A stretch of 64,000 nucleotides of DNA from UBA11740 sp049273695 (GCA_049273695.1 JBASRE010000018.1:62001-126000); one strand, 5' to 3'. Shown: positions 1-8,678, counted from the stretch's first letter. Numbers and translations: made by a program. The notes: generated from the sequence alone by a model not told the origin.

Positions 1-1858
1 GGTTGGCGAACAGCGTCCAAAAATTCCTCTCATAGTTCTGATCACTCTCTCGCAATTGCCGCAACGCGTCGCGCACCGCTTCAGGACCGCGGTTGTAGCT
101 GAGCAGCACCAGCGTCATGCTCTGCGCATCGTCGCCTAACTCGGCCATGCGATCGGCGATGTAGTGCGCCGCGGCGGGCGCCATCTTGTTGACGTCGCAC
201 ATATCCGCGCGCGCCACGCCATACCGCTCTGCCGTTTGCGGCAGGAATTGGAACATGCCCTTAGCTCCCCATTCGTTTTCCGGGCACGGTTGGTATGCCG
301 ACTCAAACATCGCGAGATAGATGCCGACTACCACCGGGATTCGCCGCGCTTCAAAGGCCCGAGCAATCACCGGAATGTAAGGCTTGGCTCTTTGATAACG
401 GTCGGAAAGACGCTCTCCGTTCGGTGACGTCGCGACGGCCGGCCGAGCCACGTGATAATCAACGTGCGACTTGATCACCCGCACCGCATCATCGTTCAAC
501 TTCATCGGGCGCTCGCCCATCATTGCAGAGATGCGCTGTTCCTGTTCACTAACGAAAGCGAGTTGTTCGGCCTCGTTCATTTGCGCGTAAGTCTTTTGCG
601 GTGTTGGGGCGCTGGGCGTTTCGGGCCGGGACTGCCGGTAAAGCAAGCCTGCCACGATCAGCAGAACGATCGCCACGACCGCGGGAACCAGGAAACGACG
701 CAGCCCGTGATGCGAACTTTCAGAACTAAGCGTCCGCAGTTCGTTGACGGTTGTCTCGCCGCTAATCGCCGGCCGCTTTTTGCTTTCCTGACCAAGTGAC
801 TGTTTGATTGTCTTCAGATCTTCCAGCATGTTAGCGGCGGATCGATAGCGTTCTTCGGATTGTTTGCTGAGGGTCTTGCTCACGATCCGCTGCAGTTGCG
901 CAAGCGTTGAAACTTTTGCATCGCTGACAAATAGTGGGGCCGGCGGACGATCGAGAATTGCCACGATCGTGTCGGCGTTGGTGACGCCGGCGAATGGCCG
1001 TTGGCCGGTCAACATTTCATGCAACACCACGCCGCAACTCCAGATATCCGTGCGCTCGTCCACCGGCAGACCGCGCACCTGCTCAGGCGAAACGTAGCCA
1101 ATCGTTCCCATCAGCGCGCCGGTCTGCGTTTGGTTGTGCGCGAATGACGCCGTCGCTTCTTCCGACGGTACTTCCATCAACTTGGCGATGCCGAAGTCGA
1201 GGATTTTGATCGACCCATCGGCGCGCCGCATGATGTTCTCGGGCTTGATGTCGCGATGAATAATTCCCGCCGCGTGCGCCGCCGACAGACCAGTAAGCAA
1301 CTGCGCCGCAATATCCAGGACTTCTCTCAGTCTTAGATTGTCGGCCCTGATAAGCTCGCGCAGCGTGTCACCTTCAATGTATTCAGCCGCGATGAAATGA
1401 GTACCGTCGCTTTCTCCCACTTCATAGATGGTAAGGATGTTCGGATGATTCAAAGCCGAGGCGGCGCGGGCCTCAGTTTGAAAGCGACGCAGACGTTCGT
1501 CGTCGGAAACGAAGTAAGCGGGCAGTGTTTTCAGCGCGACCAGACGACCCAGCCGCCGATCCTGCGCCAGAAAAACTTCACCCATTCCGCCCTTTCCAAG
1601 TCGTTTGACGATCTTGTAGGGTCCGATTTCGCGGTCCGGGTCCTCAGCTTCAAGCAGCACGTGGGCATCGGTTTCCATCGCCGGGGCTTCGAGAAAGTCA
1701 CCGGCCTCTTGATGCGCCTCAATGAGCGAGAGCGCTTCTTCATGAAGTTCCGGGTCGCCGGTGCGCACCTCGGCCAGCAACGCGGCGCGTTCTGTGGCGG
1801 GCAGATCGAGGGCTGCCCGCAAAACCTCATCAACTTTCTGCCAGCGTTCAGGAGTCAT
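1..1858 (-). CDS. Ser/Thr protein kinase with extracytoplasmic lytic-transglycosylase-like domain (3' end outside window)
   Basis: Membrane receptor kinase: cytoplasmic Hanks-type kinase, one membrane segment, then an SLT/goose-lysozyme-like domain outside. I translated the minus strand from ATG 1858; the frame is open for 619 codons to the window edge. Visible are the glycine loop GKGGMGEVF (about residues 88-96), the VALK lysine (about K110), HRDIKPEN (Asp about 203), DFG (Asp about 221), SPEQ, a hydrophobic segment at about 389-409, and then MFESAY (Glu about 519), GMFQFLPQTAERYGV and LLSYNRGP, which are the usual transglycosylase motifs. The start overlaps the stop of the sigma gene by 11 nt, so translation is probably coupled. 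The outer domain is clearly related to the secreted protein at 3758-4591. Phosphorylation targets, and whether the outer domain cuts or only binds peptidoglycan, are unknown. Confidence 0.93.
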   Translation of the reverse strand, partial: MTPERWQKVDEVLRAALDLPATERAALLAEVRTGDPELHEEALSLIEAHQEAGDFLEAPAMETDAHVLLEAEDPDREIGPYKIVKRLGKGGMGEVFLAQDRRLGRLVALKTLPAYFVSDDERLRRFQTEARAASALNHPNILTIYEVGESDGTHFIAAEYIEGDTLRELIRADNLRLREVLDIAAQLLTGLSAAHAAGIIHRDIKPENIMRRADGSIKILDFGIAKLMEVPSEEATASFAHNQTQTGALMGTIGYVSPEQVRGLPVDERTDIWSCGVVLHEMLTGQRPFAGVTNADTIVAILDRPPAPLFVSDAKVSTLAQLQRIVSKTLSKQSEERYRSAANMLEDLKTIKQSLGQESKKRPAISGETTVNELRTLSSESSHHGLRRFLVPAVVAIVLLIVAGLLYRQSRPETPSAPTPQKTYAQMNEAEQLAFVSEQEQRISAMMGERPMKLNDDAVRVIKSHVDYHVARPAVATSPNGERLSDRYQRAKPYIPVIARAFEARRIPVVVGIYLAMFESAYQPCPENEWGAKGMFQFLPQTAERYGVARADMCDVNKMAPAAAHYIADRMAELGDDAQSMTLVLLSYNRGPEAVRDALRQLRESDQNYERNFWTLFAN

Positions 1859-2438
1859 GTTTCAGTCGCCGATACAACCAGGCTTTGGCCGCCTGCCAGT
1901 CACGTCGCACGGTCATCAAAGAAAGCCCCACTGCTTCCGCGGTTTCTTCCAAACTTAATCCACCAAAGTAACGAAGTTCGACCACGCGCGCTTTGCGCGG
2001 ATCCAACATGGCAAACTCCGCGAGCGCTTCATCGAGAGCGATTAACTCTGCAGCGCGCTCGCTCTTCATTAATAGAGCTGTTTCGATGGGAACCTGTTGC
2101 GCCTCGCCGCCGTGTTTGACGTAATGGCGTCGCCGCGCGTGGTCGATCAGAATGTGACGCATCACCTGTGCGGTGACTGCGAAGAAGTGTGAGCGGTTCT
2201 GCCAATCACGCTTTTCACTACCGGCCAGACGCAGATAAGCCTCGTTAACCAGGGCCGTCGTCTCCAAGGTGTGGCCATTACGTTCGCGGTGCGCGTAGCG
2301 GTGAGCGATGCGGCGCAACTCGTCATAAATCAGCGGCGTTAGTTTTTGCAGCGCGGTCGGATCGCCCTGCTTCCAATCTTCCAACAGCCCGGTTAATTCC
2401 ACAGTTGCGACTGACATAAAACGAGGCAATCTTACCAT
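1848..2438 (-). CDS. ECF-type RNA polymerase sigma factor
   Basis: Sigma-70 family protein of 196 residues of the type usually paired with Ser/Thr kinases (TIGR02999-like). The region 2 signature is visible (ELRRIAHRYAHRERNGHTLE, ETTALVNEAYLRL), followed by a region 4 helix-turn-helix (ELRYFGGLSLEETAEAVGLS) and a basic C-terminus. It overlaps the downstream kinase gene by 11 nt, so the two form an operon and probably one signalling unit. A second ATG seven codons in (2417) is a possible start; neither start has a strong ribosome binding site. No anti-sigma gene is adjacent, so control through the kinase is an inference. Confidence 0.93.
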   Translation of the reverse strand: MVRLPRFMSVATVELTGLLEDWKQGDPTALQKLTPLIYDELRRIAHRYAHRERNGHTLETTALVNEAYLRLAGSEKRDWQNRSHFFAVTAQVMRHILIDHARRRHYVKHGGEAQQVPIETALLMKSERAAELIALDEALAEFAMLDPRKARVVELRYFGGLSLEETAEAVGLSLMTVRRDWQAAKAWLYRRLKHDS

Positions 2439-2534
2439 CTTTAATCAGACGTGAAGGCGACGGCGATTAATTCGCGATGAGAGAAATTTTTCGACGGACG
2501 ATGAACAGTTTTGTCCTTGATTCTCGCTTGCCTG

Positions 2535-2583
2535 GGTACGCACGCCTCCGGCGTGCAGACCTGGCGCGCCAGCTTCGCGTACC
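2535..2583. repeat. GGTACGC...GCGTACC palindromic element, intergenic copy
   Basis: The element begins GGTACGCACGCCTCCGGCG and ends GCGTACC, so its tips are inverted repeats. Relatives are at 36043-36087 (inside hyuA), 51320-51366 (inside mfd) and 61797-61850 (intergenic). It lies between the divergent sigma and deacetylase genes; nothing else is evident in the 247-nt gap. Confidence 0.75.
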
Positions 2584-2685
2584 ATCGGGTGAACAGTTCG
2601 CCGCGGTTAACTCGCTTATCAAAGCAGAGAGAAATGCAGATTGCTCAATTACAAACAAGAAAGCGGGGTTCTCGTTAAATAGCGG

Positions 2686-3642
2686 ATGAGGTTCTTCAAC
2701 ACCTTCACTTTACTGATAGTTGTTGTCTGTGGCGCTCTCACCGTTGCTGCGCAAACGAAACCGCCGGCGGCGCGGCGGATGGCCGTAACCATTGACGACC
2801 TTCCCTGGGTGGGGTCGAGTGATTTAGCAAATACTCGTCGCCAAACCAAAAAGTTGCTCAGTGCACTTCGCACTCATCGGGCGCCTGCTGTCGGCTTTGT
2901 CAATGAAGGAAAGTTGCAGAGGGAAGCCGAGGCGCGAACCGCGCTGCTGCAGGACTGGGTGAATGCGGGAATGATTTTGGGCAATCACACTTATTCCCAC
3001 GCCGATTTCAATGCACTGACGGTTGAACAGTTCGCCGCCGACATCCTGAAAGGTGAAAGTGTTACGCGGCGCCTCATGCGTTCACGGCTTCCTTATCAAC
3101 TCTATTTTCGTTCTCCGATGACGCGCACCGGCAATACTCAGGATAAGAAAGAAGCGCTTGAGAAGTTTCTCGCAAAGCACGGCTACAAAATGACGCCGCA
3201 CACCATAGAGAATTCGGATTTTATTTTTAATGCAGTTTATGTGCGGGCCCAACAGCGAGGGGACGAAGCGACGGCAAAGCGGCTACGCGAGAGTTACCTG
3301 GACTTTACGATTGCGGCAACCGAATTTGCCGAACGTATCTCTCCGCAAATCTTCGGCCGCGAAGTGACACAGACATTAGTAATCCACGCCAATGACATCA
3401 CGGCCGACTGTCTTAACGAGATGCTGCGGCGCTTTAAGACGCGTGGATACCGGTTTGTAACTCTGGATGAAGCGATGGCCGACCCCGCGTATGCCACGAA
3501 AGACACGCTGGTGAGTAGCTACGGGCCAACCTGGCTGTGGCGATGGATGAAAAGCATGGGAAAGGACGTCAGTTTCGACGGCGATCCGGAGCCGCCGGAA
3601 TGGGTAATAACATCGTATCGACAGACGCTTGCCGCACAGTAA
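2686..3642 (+). CDS. Secreted polysaccharide deacetylase (NodB/CE4 family)
   Basis: Zinc-dependent deacetylase of the NodB homology family, likely acting on peptidoglycan or another N-acetylated glycan outside the cytoplasmic membrane. An N-terminal signal peptide (about residues 1-22, ending AAQ) precedes motif 1 TIDD (35-38), the metal-binding HTYSH (H101, H105) and motif 3 FRSPM (about 141-145). The length of 318 residues is normal for a single-domain enzyme. It sits between the transglycosylase-domain kinase and the secreted transglycosylase-like protein, so the three together suggest a cell-wall theme. The substrate is inferred from the family and the neighbours. Confidence 0.88.
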   Translation: MRFFNTFTLLIVVVCGALTVAAQTKPPAARRMAVTIDDLPWVGSSDLANTRRQTKKLLSALRTHRAPAVGFVNEGKLQREAEARTALLQDWVNAGMILGNHTYSHADFNALTVEQFAADILKGESVTRRLMRSRLPYQLYFRSPMTRTGNTQDKKEALEKFLAKHGYKMTPHTIENSDFIFNAVYVRAQQRGDEATAKRLRESYLDFTIAATEFAERISPQIFGREVTQTLVIHANDITADCLNEMLRRFKTRGYRFVTLDEAMADPAYATKDTLVSSYGPTWLWRWMKSMGKDVSFDGDPEPPEWVITSYRQTLAAQ

Positions 3643-3757
3643 TCGCTTGCGCGTCTTTGACACGAGGTTAGCGCCGTTCGCAGCACGTCTCGCGCAGCAC
3701 CGCATGCTAAACGACACGAACAATTCGACCACAACAACAAGTCTAAGGAGATAACTG

Positions 3758-4591
3758 ATGCGACTAAAAATAATGTTACTGGCATTACTGGCAATCACCG
3801 CTTGCCTGACGACGCTGCAACCTGCGGCCACCGCCCACCGGCGATCAGAGAAGCTTTATCAGCAGATGACTCCTGCTGAACGCTCGGCCTTCGTGTCGGC
3901 TAAAGCGCGAAGCATCGCGCGCGAGATGTCGGGAAACGATTATCAATTCACCCCCGCATTCGAAGCCACTATCCAAAAGCACGTTGACTCTTATGTTCAA
4001 CGCATCGAAAGCGACCAATCGGGAAGAGGCACGCGATCAATGTTTGAACGCGGACAACCATTGGCCTCGACCTTCAGCGGCATCTTCAAGAAGCACCACG
4101 TTTCCCCGCTGATCGGCCTTTATCTACCGGCGATTGAATCGGCGTACGTAAACATTCAATCGGCGAACAACTCTGGTTCAATAGGCATATTTCAATTCAC
4201 ACAGAAGACAGGCGAGCAATTCGGATTGACGCCCGCTGACCTGCTGGACGTAGAGAAGTCGGCTGATGCTGCCGCGCGATACATCGCTCGCAACGTGAAG
4301 AAGTTCAAAGGCGATCCGATGAAAGAGGCCCTCGCGATCCTGTCCTACAACCGCGGTGGAGGGAACGTCGAACGGGATGTCGCGCTGCTGGTGACGGCTG
4401 AAAATGCGGCTTGCAGTATCTGTGCGCTTACCGCTAACAGCCACAAGCTGGATGCCGCGTTCCAGAGCGAGAGTGTCTATTACGTACCGCGATTTTTTGC
4501 CGCAGCCATCATTGGCGAGAACCCACATGCTTTCGGCTTGCAAACACAGCCACTCTCGTCGTTCGAGGCGACGCGAAGCCGGCTGTGGTGA
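3758..4591 (+). CDS. Secreted lytic-transglycosylase-like protein
   Basis: Exported SLT/MltD-like protein of 277 residues. A strong Shine-Dalgarno (AAGGAGA) precedes the ATG. The leader is hydrophobic; ITAC at residues 13-16 could be a lipobox, and there is an alternative signal-peptidase I site near residue 26. The catalytic region shows AIESAY (Glu127), GSIGIFQFTQKTGEQFGL, AARYIARNV and LSYNRGGG. Its pre-domain YQQMTPAERSAFV and HVDSYV matches YAQMNEAEQLAFV and HVDYHV in the kinase at 1-1858, so the two are paralogues outside the core motif as well. It probably cleaves peptidoglycan; it could instead compete with or signal to the kinase's outer domain. Confidence 0.88.
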   Translation: MRLKIMLLALLAITACLTTLQPAATAHRRSEKLYQQMTPAERSAFVSAKARSIAREMSGNDYQFTPAFEATIQKHVDSYVQRIESDQSGRGTRSMFERGQPLASTFSGIFKKHHVSPLIGLYLPAIESAYVNIQSANNSGSIGIFQFTQKTGEQFGLTPADLLDVEKSADAAARYIARNVKKFKGDPMKEALAILSYNRGGGNVERDVALLVTAENAACSICALTANSHKLDAAFQSESVYYVPRFFAAAIIGENPHAFGLQTQPLSSFEATRSRLW

Positions 4592-4770
4592 AACGGCCCT
4601 CGAAATAGTCTAGAGGCGGGCTACTGCCCACCATTCGTTTTCGCACGGGCCAGCCAGGTTTGCGCGACGCAAAATTCTCGTCCCTCCGGCGTTGCGGCGC
4701 GTCAAACATCCGGCGCAGCTAAAAGTTTCATCCCGGAGGGGCTAATCCGGAAAACCTACTGGCTGCGCCA

Positions 4771-4804
4771 AAGGACGAGCGATGAGGCACGCTCGTCCTT
4801 TTTT
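4771..4804 (+). terminator. Rho-independent terminator
   Basis: An 11-bp perfect stem (AAGGACGAGCG / CGCTCGTCCTT) with an 8-nt loop is followed by a T-rich tract. It lies 180 nt downstream of the transglycosylase-like gene. The preceding 4592-4770 holds a degenerate half-copy of the GCGGGCTACTGCCC repeat (about 4613-4632) and GC-rich potential stems that I could not assign to an RNA family. Confidence 0.8.
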
Positions 4805-4818
4805 CTTTGGAGTGGGTG

Positions 4819-5022
4819 AATTTGGAGTGCGCCGGCAAAGCGCAGCGGCGACGGCGCTTTGGAGGTCGTTTCCTCCCTCTCCCTTTGGGAGAGGGTAGGG
4901 TGAGGGTTTTAGGACGAAAGAAAAAATATTTCTCTTCCTTTTCTTTAGCCGCTAAAGCTTCGCTCCCTCACCCCAGCCCTCTCCCAAAGGGAGAGAGAGG
5001 CCGGCACACTCCAAAATCCAAA
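4819..5022. repeat. Composite palindromic element (GGAGTGCG tips, CCCTCTCC core)
   Basis: The outer tips are TTTGGAGTGCGCCGGC on the left and GCCGGCACACTCCAAA on the right. Inside, inverted arms CCCTCTCCCTTTGGGAGAGG and its complement flank an AT-rich centre. A related core lies in the opposite orientation at 20531-20652, and a version of the core lies inside mfd at 51680-51770. An ORF running through this element is not considered a gene. Confidence 0.8.
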
Positions 5023-5069
5023 TACACTCTGCTAGAATCAGCCTTCGCAACTCGGGAGGTATGCGAGCG

Positions 5070-5291
5070 GTGGCTTTAGTGATCTACACAAAACCCGGCT
5101 GTCCTTACTGCCAGCAGGCCCGTGAGTACTACAACTCGAAAGGCCTCACGTTCATCGATCGTGATGCCCAAACCAACAAAGAATTTCGCGCCCAGATGTT
5201 CAAATATTCAGGCGGCGATCCGACCGTGCCCTGCATCGTAAAGGACGGTAAGTACGTTCAGTCCGGCTGGGGCGACCCGCTGCGCGGTTGA
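5070..5291 (+). CDS. Glutaredoxin-like thiol oxidoreductase
   Basis: Small thioredoxin-fold protein with a CPYC redox motif (residues 11-14) followed by the usual QQAREYY helix and a cis-proline region TVPCIV. A TVP motif plus a Gly/Trp-rich tail (SGWGDP) fits glutaredoxin-family proteins of about 75 residues. I chose GTG 5070 as the start because GGGAGG ends 10 nt upstream of it; the in-frame ATG at 5061 is only 1 nt from that site. It probably reduces protein disulfides or glutathionylated thiols in the cytoplasm. A hairpin (TGACGAGCG/CGCTCGTCA, near 5304-5322) follows without a T-run. Confidence 0.82.
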   Translation: MALVIYTKPGCPYCQQAREYYNSKGLTFIDRDAQTNKEFRAQMFKYSGGDPTVPCIVKDGKYVQSGWGDPLRG

Positions 5292-5328
5292 ACCGTACAC
5301 GACTGACGAGCGGTCGCTCGTCAACAAC

Positions 5329-5393
5329 GTTTAGAGGCGGGCTACTGCCCGCCATTACATCGAAGGACGGCGGGCAATAGCCCGCCCCTAAAC
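5329..5393. repeat. GTTTAGAGGCGGGCTACTGC palindromic repeat
   Basis: The left arm GTTTAGAGGCGGGCTACTGC (5329-) is complementary to GGCAATAGCCCGCCCCTAAAC (-5393). Members of the same family are at 45350-45403 and 63485-63535, with a half copy near 4613. All are intergenic. Confidence 0.8.
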
Positions 5394-5421
5394 AAGACTA
5401 CATTAGCAATTGGAGACTTCA

Positions 5422-7557
5422 ATGAAACTTCGCATTCTCGCTCTGTTCTTGCTTCTCTCGATTTCGCTGGTAAATTCGTTGACTGCGCTGGCGCAGGATG
5501 GAAACGGAAATTCGTCCGGCAAACTCAATCCGCCCATGACTGAAAAGAAGGCCAAGGTTACTGACATCCACGGCGAAAAGCTGATGGACAATTATTTCTG
5601 GCTGCGCGAAAAGAAGAACCCGGCCGTGATCGCGCATCTCGAATCTGAGAACGCTTACACGACGGCGACGATGAAGCACACGGAAGCTTTGCAGGAGAAG
5701 CTCTATAACGAGATTCTCAGCCACATCAAACAAACCGACGTGAACGTGCCGTACAGGCGGGGCGATTACTTCTACTATACCCGCACCGTCGAAGGGCAGC
5801 AGTACCCGATCTTTGCCCGGAAGCATCGCACCCTTGATGCGCAGGAACAGATCGTGATCGATGTGAATGAGCTCGCGAAGGGCCACAAGTTCATGTCTGT
5901 CGGCGCGTTTCTCCCGAGCGACGACGGTACCCTGCTCGCGTATTCGACGGACAACACCGGCTACCGCCAGTACACGCTCCAGATTAAGAACCTGGCCACT
6001 GGCGAGTTATTCCCCGAAAAAATCGAGCGCGTCAACAACTTAGCGTGGGCCAGCGACAATAAGACGATCTTCTATGTGACCGAAGACGCAGTCACCAAGC
6101 GCAGTGACAAAATGTTTCGTCACGTGTTGGGAACTGAAAAATACGATCTGATCTATGAAGAGAAAGACGAGCTGTTTGATATCGGAGTCGGAAAAACGCG
6201 CGACAAAGCGGTAATCCTCCTGGGCTCTTACAGCAAGACCTCAACCGAAGGTCGTTATATTCCGGCAAATAATCCGAACGCCGAATGGAAGATCATCCTC
6301 CCACGACAGAAGGACCACGAGTATGACGTCGATCATCGCAATGGTCTGTTCTACATTCGCACCAACAAAGGCGCGAAGAACTTCCGCGTCGTCACTGCGC
6401 CGGTCAGCGATCCATCCGAAAAGAACTGGAAAGAATTCATCGCCCACCGGCCGGCGGTAAAGGTCGAAAACATCGATACGTTTGCGGACCACGCCGTTCT
6501 TTCCGAGTGGGAAAACGGCTTGCAGCACATCGAGATCGTCGATTTCAAAACGAACAAGCAACATCGCATCGCATTTCCTGAGCCGGTTTATGCCGCCGGT
6601 CCGACCTCGAATGCCGAATTCAATACGACGGTCCTGCGTTACAACTATCAGTCTCTGACCACGCCGAGTTCCGTGTTCGATTACGACATGAACTCGCGCC
6701 AGGCGGTACTCAAGAAACAGACTGAAGTCCCCGGCGGCTTTGACAAGAACAACTACAAAGCTGAACGCGTCTTCGCGACGGCGTCCGACGGCACGAAGAT
6801 TCCGATCTCGCTCGTTTATCGCAAAACCGTGAAACTGGATGGCTCAGCCCCGATGTTGCTTTACGGCTACGGTTCGTATGGCGTTTCGATTTCGCCCGGG
6901 TTCTCCGCGAGCCGGCTGGTGCTGCTCGATCGCGGAGCGGTCTTTGCCATTGCGCACATCCGCGGCGGCGGCGAGTTGGGCGAGCCCTGGCGCGAAGCGG
7001 GCCGCATGATGAACAAGATGAATACGTTCACTGACTTCATCGCGTCCGCCGAACACCTCGTCAACAACAAGTACACGTCGAAAGATCGCCTGGTGATTCA
7101 GGGTGGCAGCGCGGGCGGCTTGTTGGTGGGCGCGGTCAGCAACATGCGACCGGATCTGTTCAAAGCAGTCGTCTCGCAAGTGCCATTCGTCGATGTGCTT
7201 AACACGATGCTGGACGCGACGCTGCCTTTGACGACGAGCGAATACATCGAATGGGGCAATCCGAATGAGAAGCCGGCGTTTGAGTACATGAAGAAGTATT
7301 CGCCGTACGACAACATTCGGAAGGCTGATTACCCCGCGATGCTCGTGAAAGTCTCGCTCAATGATAGTCAGGTGCCGTATTGGGAAGGCGCTAAGTTCGT
7401 CGCGAAACTGCGCGATTACAAAACGGACAAGAACACCCTGATTCTCAAAACCAATATGGGCGCCGGCCACGGCGGTGCGTCAGGCCGCTATGACGCGTTC
7501 CGCGAGACCGCGTTTGATTACGCGTTCATGCTTTGGCAGATGGGGCTCACGAATTAA
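5422..7557 (+). CDS. ptrB: Exported oligopeptidase B / prolyl oligopeptidase family protease (S9A)
   Basis: Serine peptidase with an N-terminal beta-propeller and a C-terminal alpha/beta-hydrolase domain. The catalytic triad is readable: GGSAGG (Ser563), SLNDSQV (Asp648) and GAGHGG (His683). The stretch QVPFVDVLNTM...LPLT...EYIEWGNP is typical of oligopeptidase B, which cuts after Arg/Lys in short peptides. Length 711 residues is normal. Unlike the classical cytosolic enzyme it starts with a signal peptide (about 1-25, ending ALAQ), so it should act in the periplasm or outside. ATG 5422, preceded by GGAG, is preferred over an upstream in-frame TTG at 5410. Confidence 0.93.
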   Translation: MKLRILALFLLLSISLVNSLTALAQDGNGNSSGKLNPPMTEKKAKVTDIHGEKLMDNYFWLREKKNPAVIAHLESENAYTTATMKHTEALQEKLYNEILSHIKQTDVNVPYRRGDYFYYTRTVEGQQYPIFARKHRTLDAQEQIVIDVNELAKGHKFMSVGAFLPSDDGTLLAYSTDNTGYRQYTLQIKNLATGELFPEKIERVNNLAWASDNKTIFYVTEDAVTKRSDKMFRHVLGTEKYDLIYEEKDELFDIGVGKTRDKAVILLGSYSKTSTEGRYIPANNPNAEWKIILPRQKDHEYDVDHRNGLFYIRTNKGAKNFRVVTAPVSDPSEKNWKEFIAHRPAVKVENIDTFADHAVLSEWENGLQHIEIVDFKTNKQHRIAFPEPVYAAGPTSNAEFNTTVLRYNYQSLTTPSSVFDYDMNSRQAVLKKQTEVPGGFDKNNYKAERVFATASDGTKIPISLVYRKTVKLDGSAPMLLYGYGSYGVSISPGFSASRLVLLDRGAVFAIAHIRGGGELGEPWREAGRMMNKMNTFTDFIASAEHLVNNKYTSKDRLVIQGGSAGGLLVGAVSNMRPDLFKAVVSQVPFVDVLNTMLDATLPLTTSEYIEWGNPNEKPAFEYMKKYSPYDNIRKADYPAMLVKVSLNDSQVPYWEGAKFVAKLRDYKTDKNTLILKTNMGAGHGGASGRYDAFRETAFDYAFMLWQMGLTN

Positions 7558-7565
7558 TTTTGCGT

Positions 7566-7627
7566 AGGTCCCATGGGTCTTTATTTGTCTCATGCGACCT
7601 ATGAGACGTATGTGACACATGGGACCT
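7566..7627. repeat. Degenerate ATGNGAC-type octamer array with inverted ends
   Basis: A run of imperfect units such as CATGCGACC, TATGAGAC and GTATGTGAC is bounded by a perfect 10-bp inverted repeat AGGTCCCATG / CATGGGACCT. A related array is at 53056-53100. The right end abuts the cupin start codon. Confidence 0.7.
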
Positions 7628-7999
7628 ATGCACAAGACAAATCTCGCCGACAAGTTTTCGCTCATTAAAGATCATTGGAATCCGCGCATCGCCGGCGAAC
7701 TTAACGGTCAGCTAATCAAGCTCGTTAAATTCCAGGGCCCTTTCACGTGGCACCATCACGAAACGGAAGACGAAATGTTCCTCGTCGTGAAAGGCCGCTT
7801 CCGCATGGATTTTCGTGAAGAAGGAAACGAACGCGGAGAATGGATCGAGCCGGGTGAATTCATCATCGTCCCGCACGGCGTCGAACACCGGCCGTTTGCC
7901 GAGGAAGAGTGCGAAGTCGTGTTGTTCGAACCCGCGTCGACACTGAACACCGGCAATGTCGAGGACGAATTCACGCGCAAAGAATTAGAGACCGTTTAA
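7628..7999 (+). CDS. Small cupin-domain protein
   Basis: Single-domain cupin of 123 residues. Metal-ligand motif 1 is visible as WHHHETEDEMFLVVKG and motif 2 as PGEFIIVPHGVEHRP, so it should bind a divalent metal. Small cupins of this type are common, and substrate or enzymatic role cannot be told from sequence. The start at ATG 7628 (MHKTNLADKF) is preferred; an in-frame ATG at 7619 lies within the right arm of the preceding repeat. No clear Shine-Dalgarno is seen. Confidence 0.85.
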   Translation: MHKTNLADKFSLIKDHWNPRIAGELNGQLIKLVKFQGPFTWHHHETEDEMFLVVKGRFRMDFREEGNERGEWIEPGEFIIVPHGVEHRPFAEEECEVVLFEPASTLNTGNVEDEFTRKELETV

Positions 8000-8031
8000 T
8001 AAGGCACGCACGCCCCCGGGGTGCTGTGTTT

Positions 8032-8167
8032 GGCTCCGTCAGGAGCCAAATGTTTATAGCTCACGAGGCCTGATGCGCTTCTTCACGAGAAGACATGCCC
8101 GCATGTCTTCTCGTGAATAGTTTTGAGATCCCGATCCCGCTTTAAACATTGCGCTCCTGGCGGAGCC
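8032..8167. repeat. Nested palindromic element
   Basis: Outer arms of 27 nt (GGCTCCGTCAGGAGCC at 8032 and its near-complement ending 8167, both followed inward by ATGTTTA-like sequence) enclose a perfect 17-bp inverted repeat TTCACGAGAAGACATGC (8082-8098) with a 2-nt loop. No coding potential. It fills most of the gap between the cupin and the next gene. Confidence 0.8.
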
Positions 8168-8237
8168 CGAAAGGTTGTACTCAACGGTAGCCGCGGTGTA
8201 ACTTAATCGCACAAGAATTCTTTCAACGGAGTGTATT

Positions 8238-8678
8238 GTGGCTGAACCGAATTCAGGTCCGACAGTCGCCGATCTCTTTCGCCGCGCTCAGGCCATCCGC
8301 AAAGAGAACGCGCAAACGTCATACAAGGATCTTTCCACGCAGCTTGTGCGCGAATTCTCGGGCGGACCGTTTCCGCCAACGTACAATCTGACGATTCCTG
8401 AGCAGGACGCGCGCGCGCCGGAAGAAGATTGGACGGCCGGTCTGCCGTTGGTGCTCAGAGGCATTCAGCAGAAAGACTGGAACGGCATCGCGCAAGGCAT
8501 CATTTTGTCGCTCGAGCAAACCGAGAATTACGAGAGTCAGCGCGGAGGTGAAGGAACGCGCGACCATTGGCACGATCGGACGCAGGGCATCAAAGGCGCG
8601 ACGGAAAAAGGTGTCGGCCGCTGGATGCCCGAAGACCTGGTGAAATTAGCTGAGCGCAGCAGTCCAAACAAGAAATGA
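8238..8678 (+). CDS. Hypothetical protein
   Basis: Soluble, charged protein of 146 residues starting at GTG with CGGAGTG upstream. I do not recognise a domain. It has no signal peptide or membrane segment; the C-terminal third is rich in Gly/His/Arg (GGEGTRDHWHDRTQGIKG). Its last bases (ATGA) overlap the start of the next gene, so it is cotranscribed with the TonB-like protein. The tight coupling argues that it is a real gene. Confidence 0.7.
   Translation: MAEPNSGPTVADLFRRAQAIRKENAQTSYKDLSTQLVREFSGGPFPPTYNLTIPEQDARAPEEDWTAGLPLVLRGIQQKDWNGIAQGIILSLEQTENYESQRGGEGTRDHWHDRTQGIKGATEKGVGRWMPEDLVKLAERSSPNKK

Noticed and set aside
4680..4804. Possible riboswitch upstream of the terminator near 4771
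   Set aside because: GC-rich pairings exist, but no known riboswitch core motif could be matched and no regulated gene follows directly.
4807..5079. 90-codon plus-strand frame
   Set aside because: It runs through the CCCTCTCC/GGAGTGCG palindromic element and overlaps the glutaredoxin start; the protein is repeat-derived with no family features.
6844..7470. 208-codon minus-strand frame inside the oligopeptidase gene
   Set aside because: Antisense shadow of a high-GC gene; the plus-strand protease has an intact catalytic triad.
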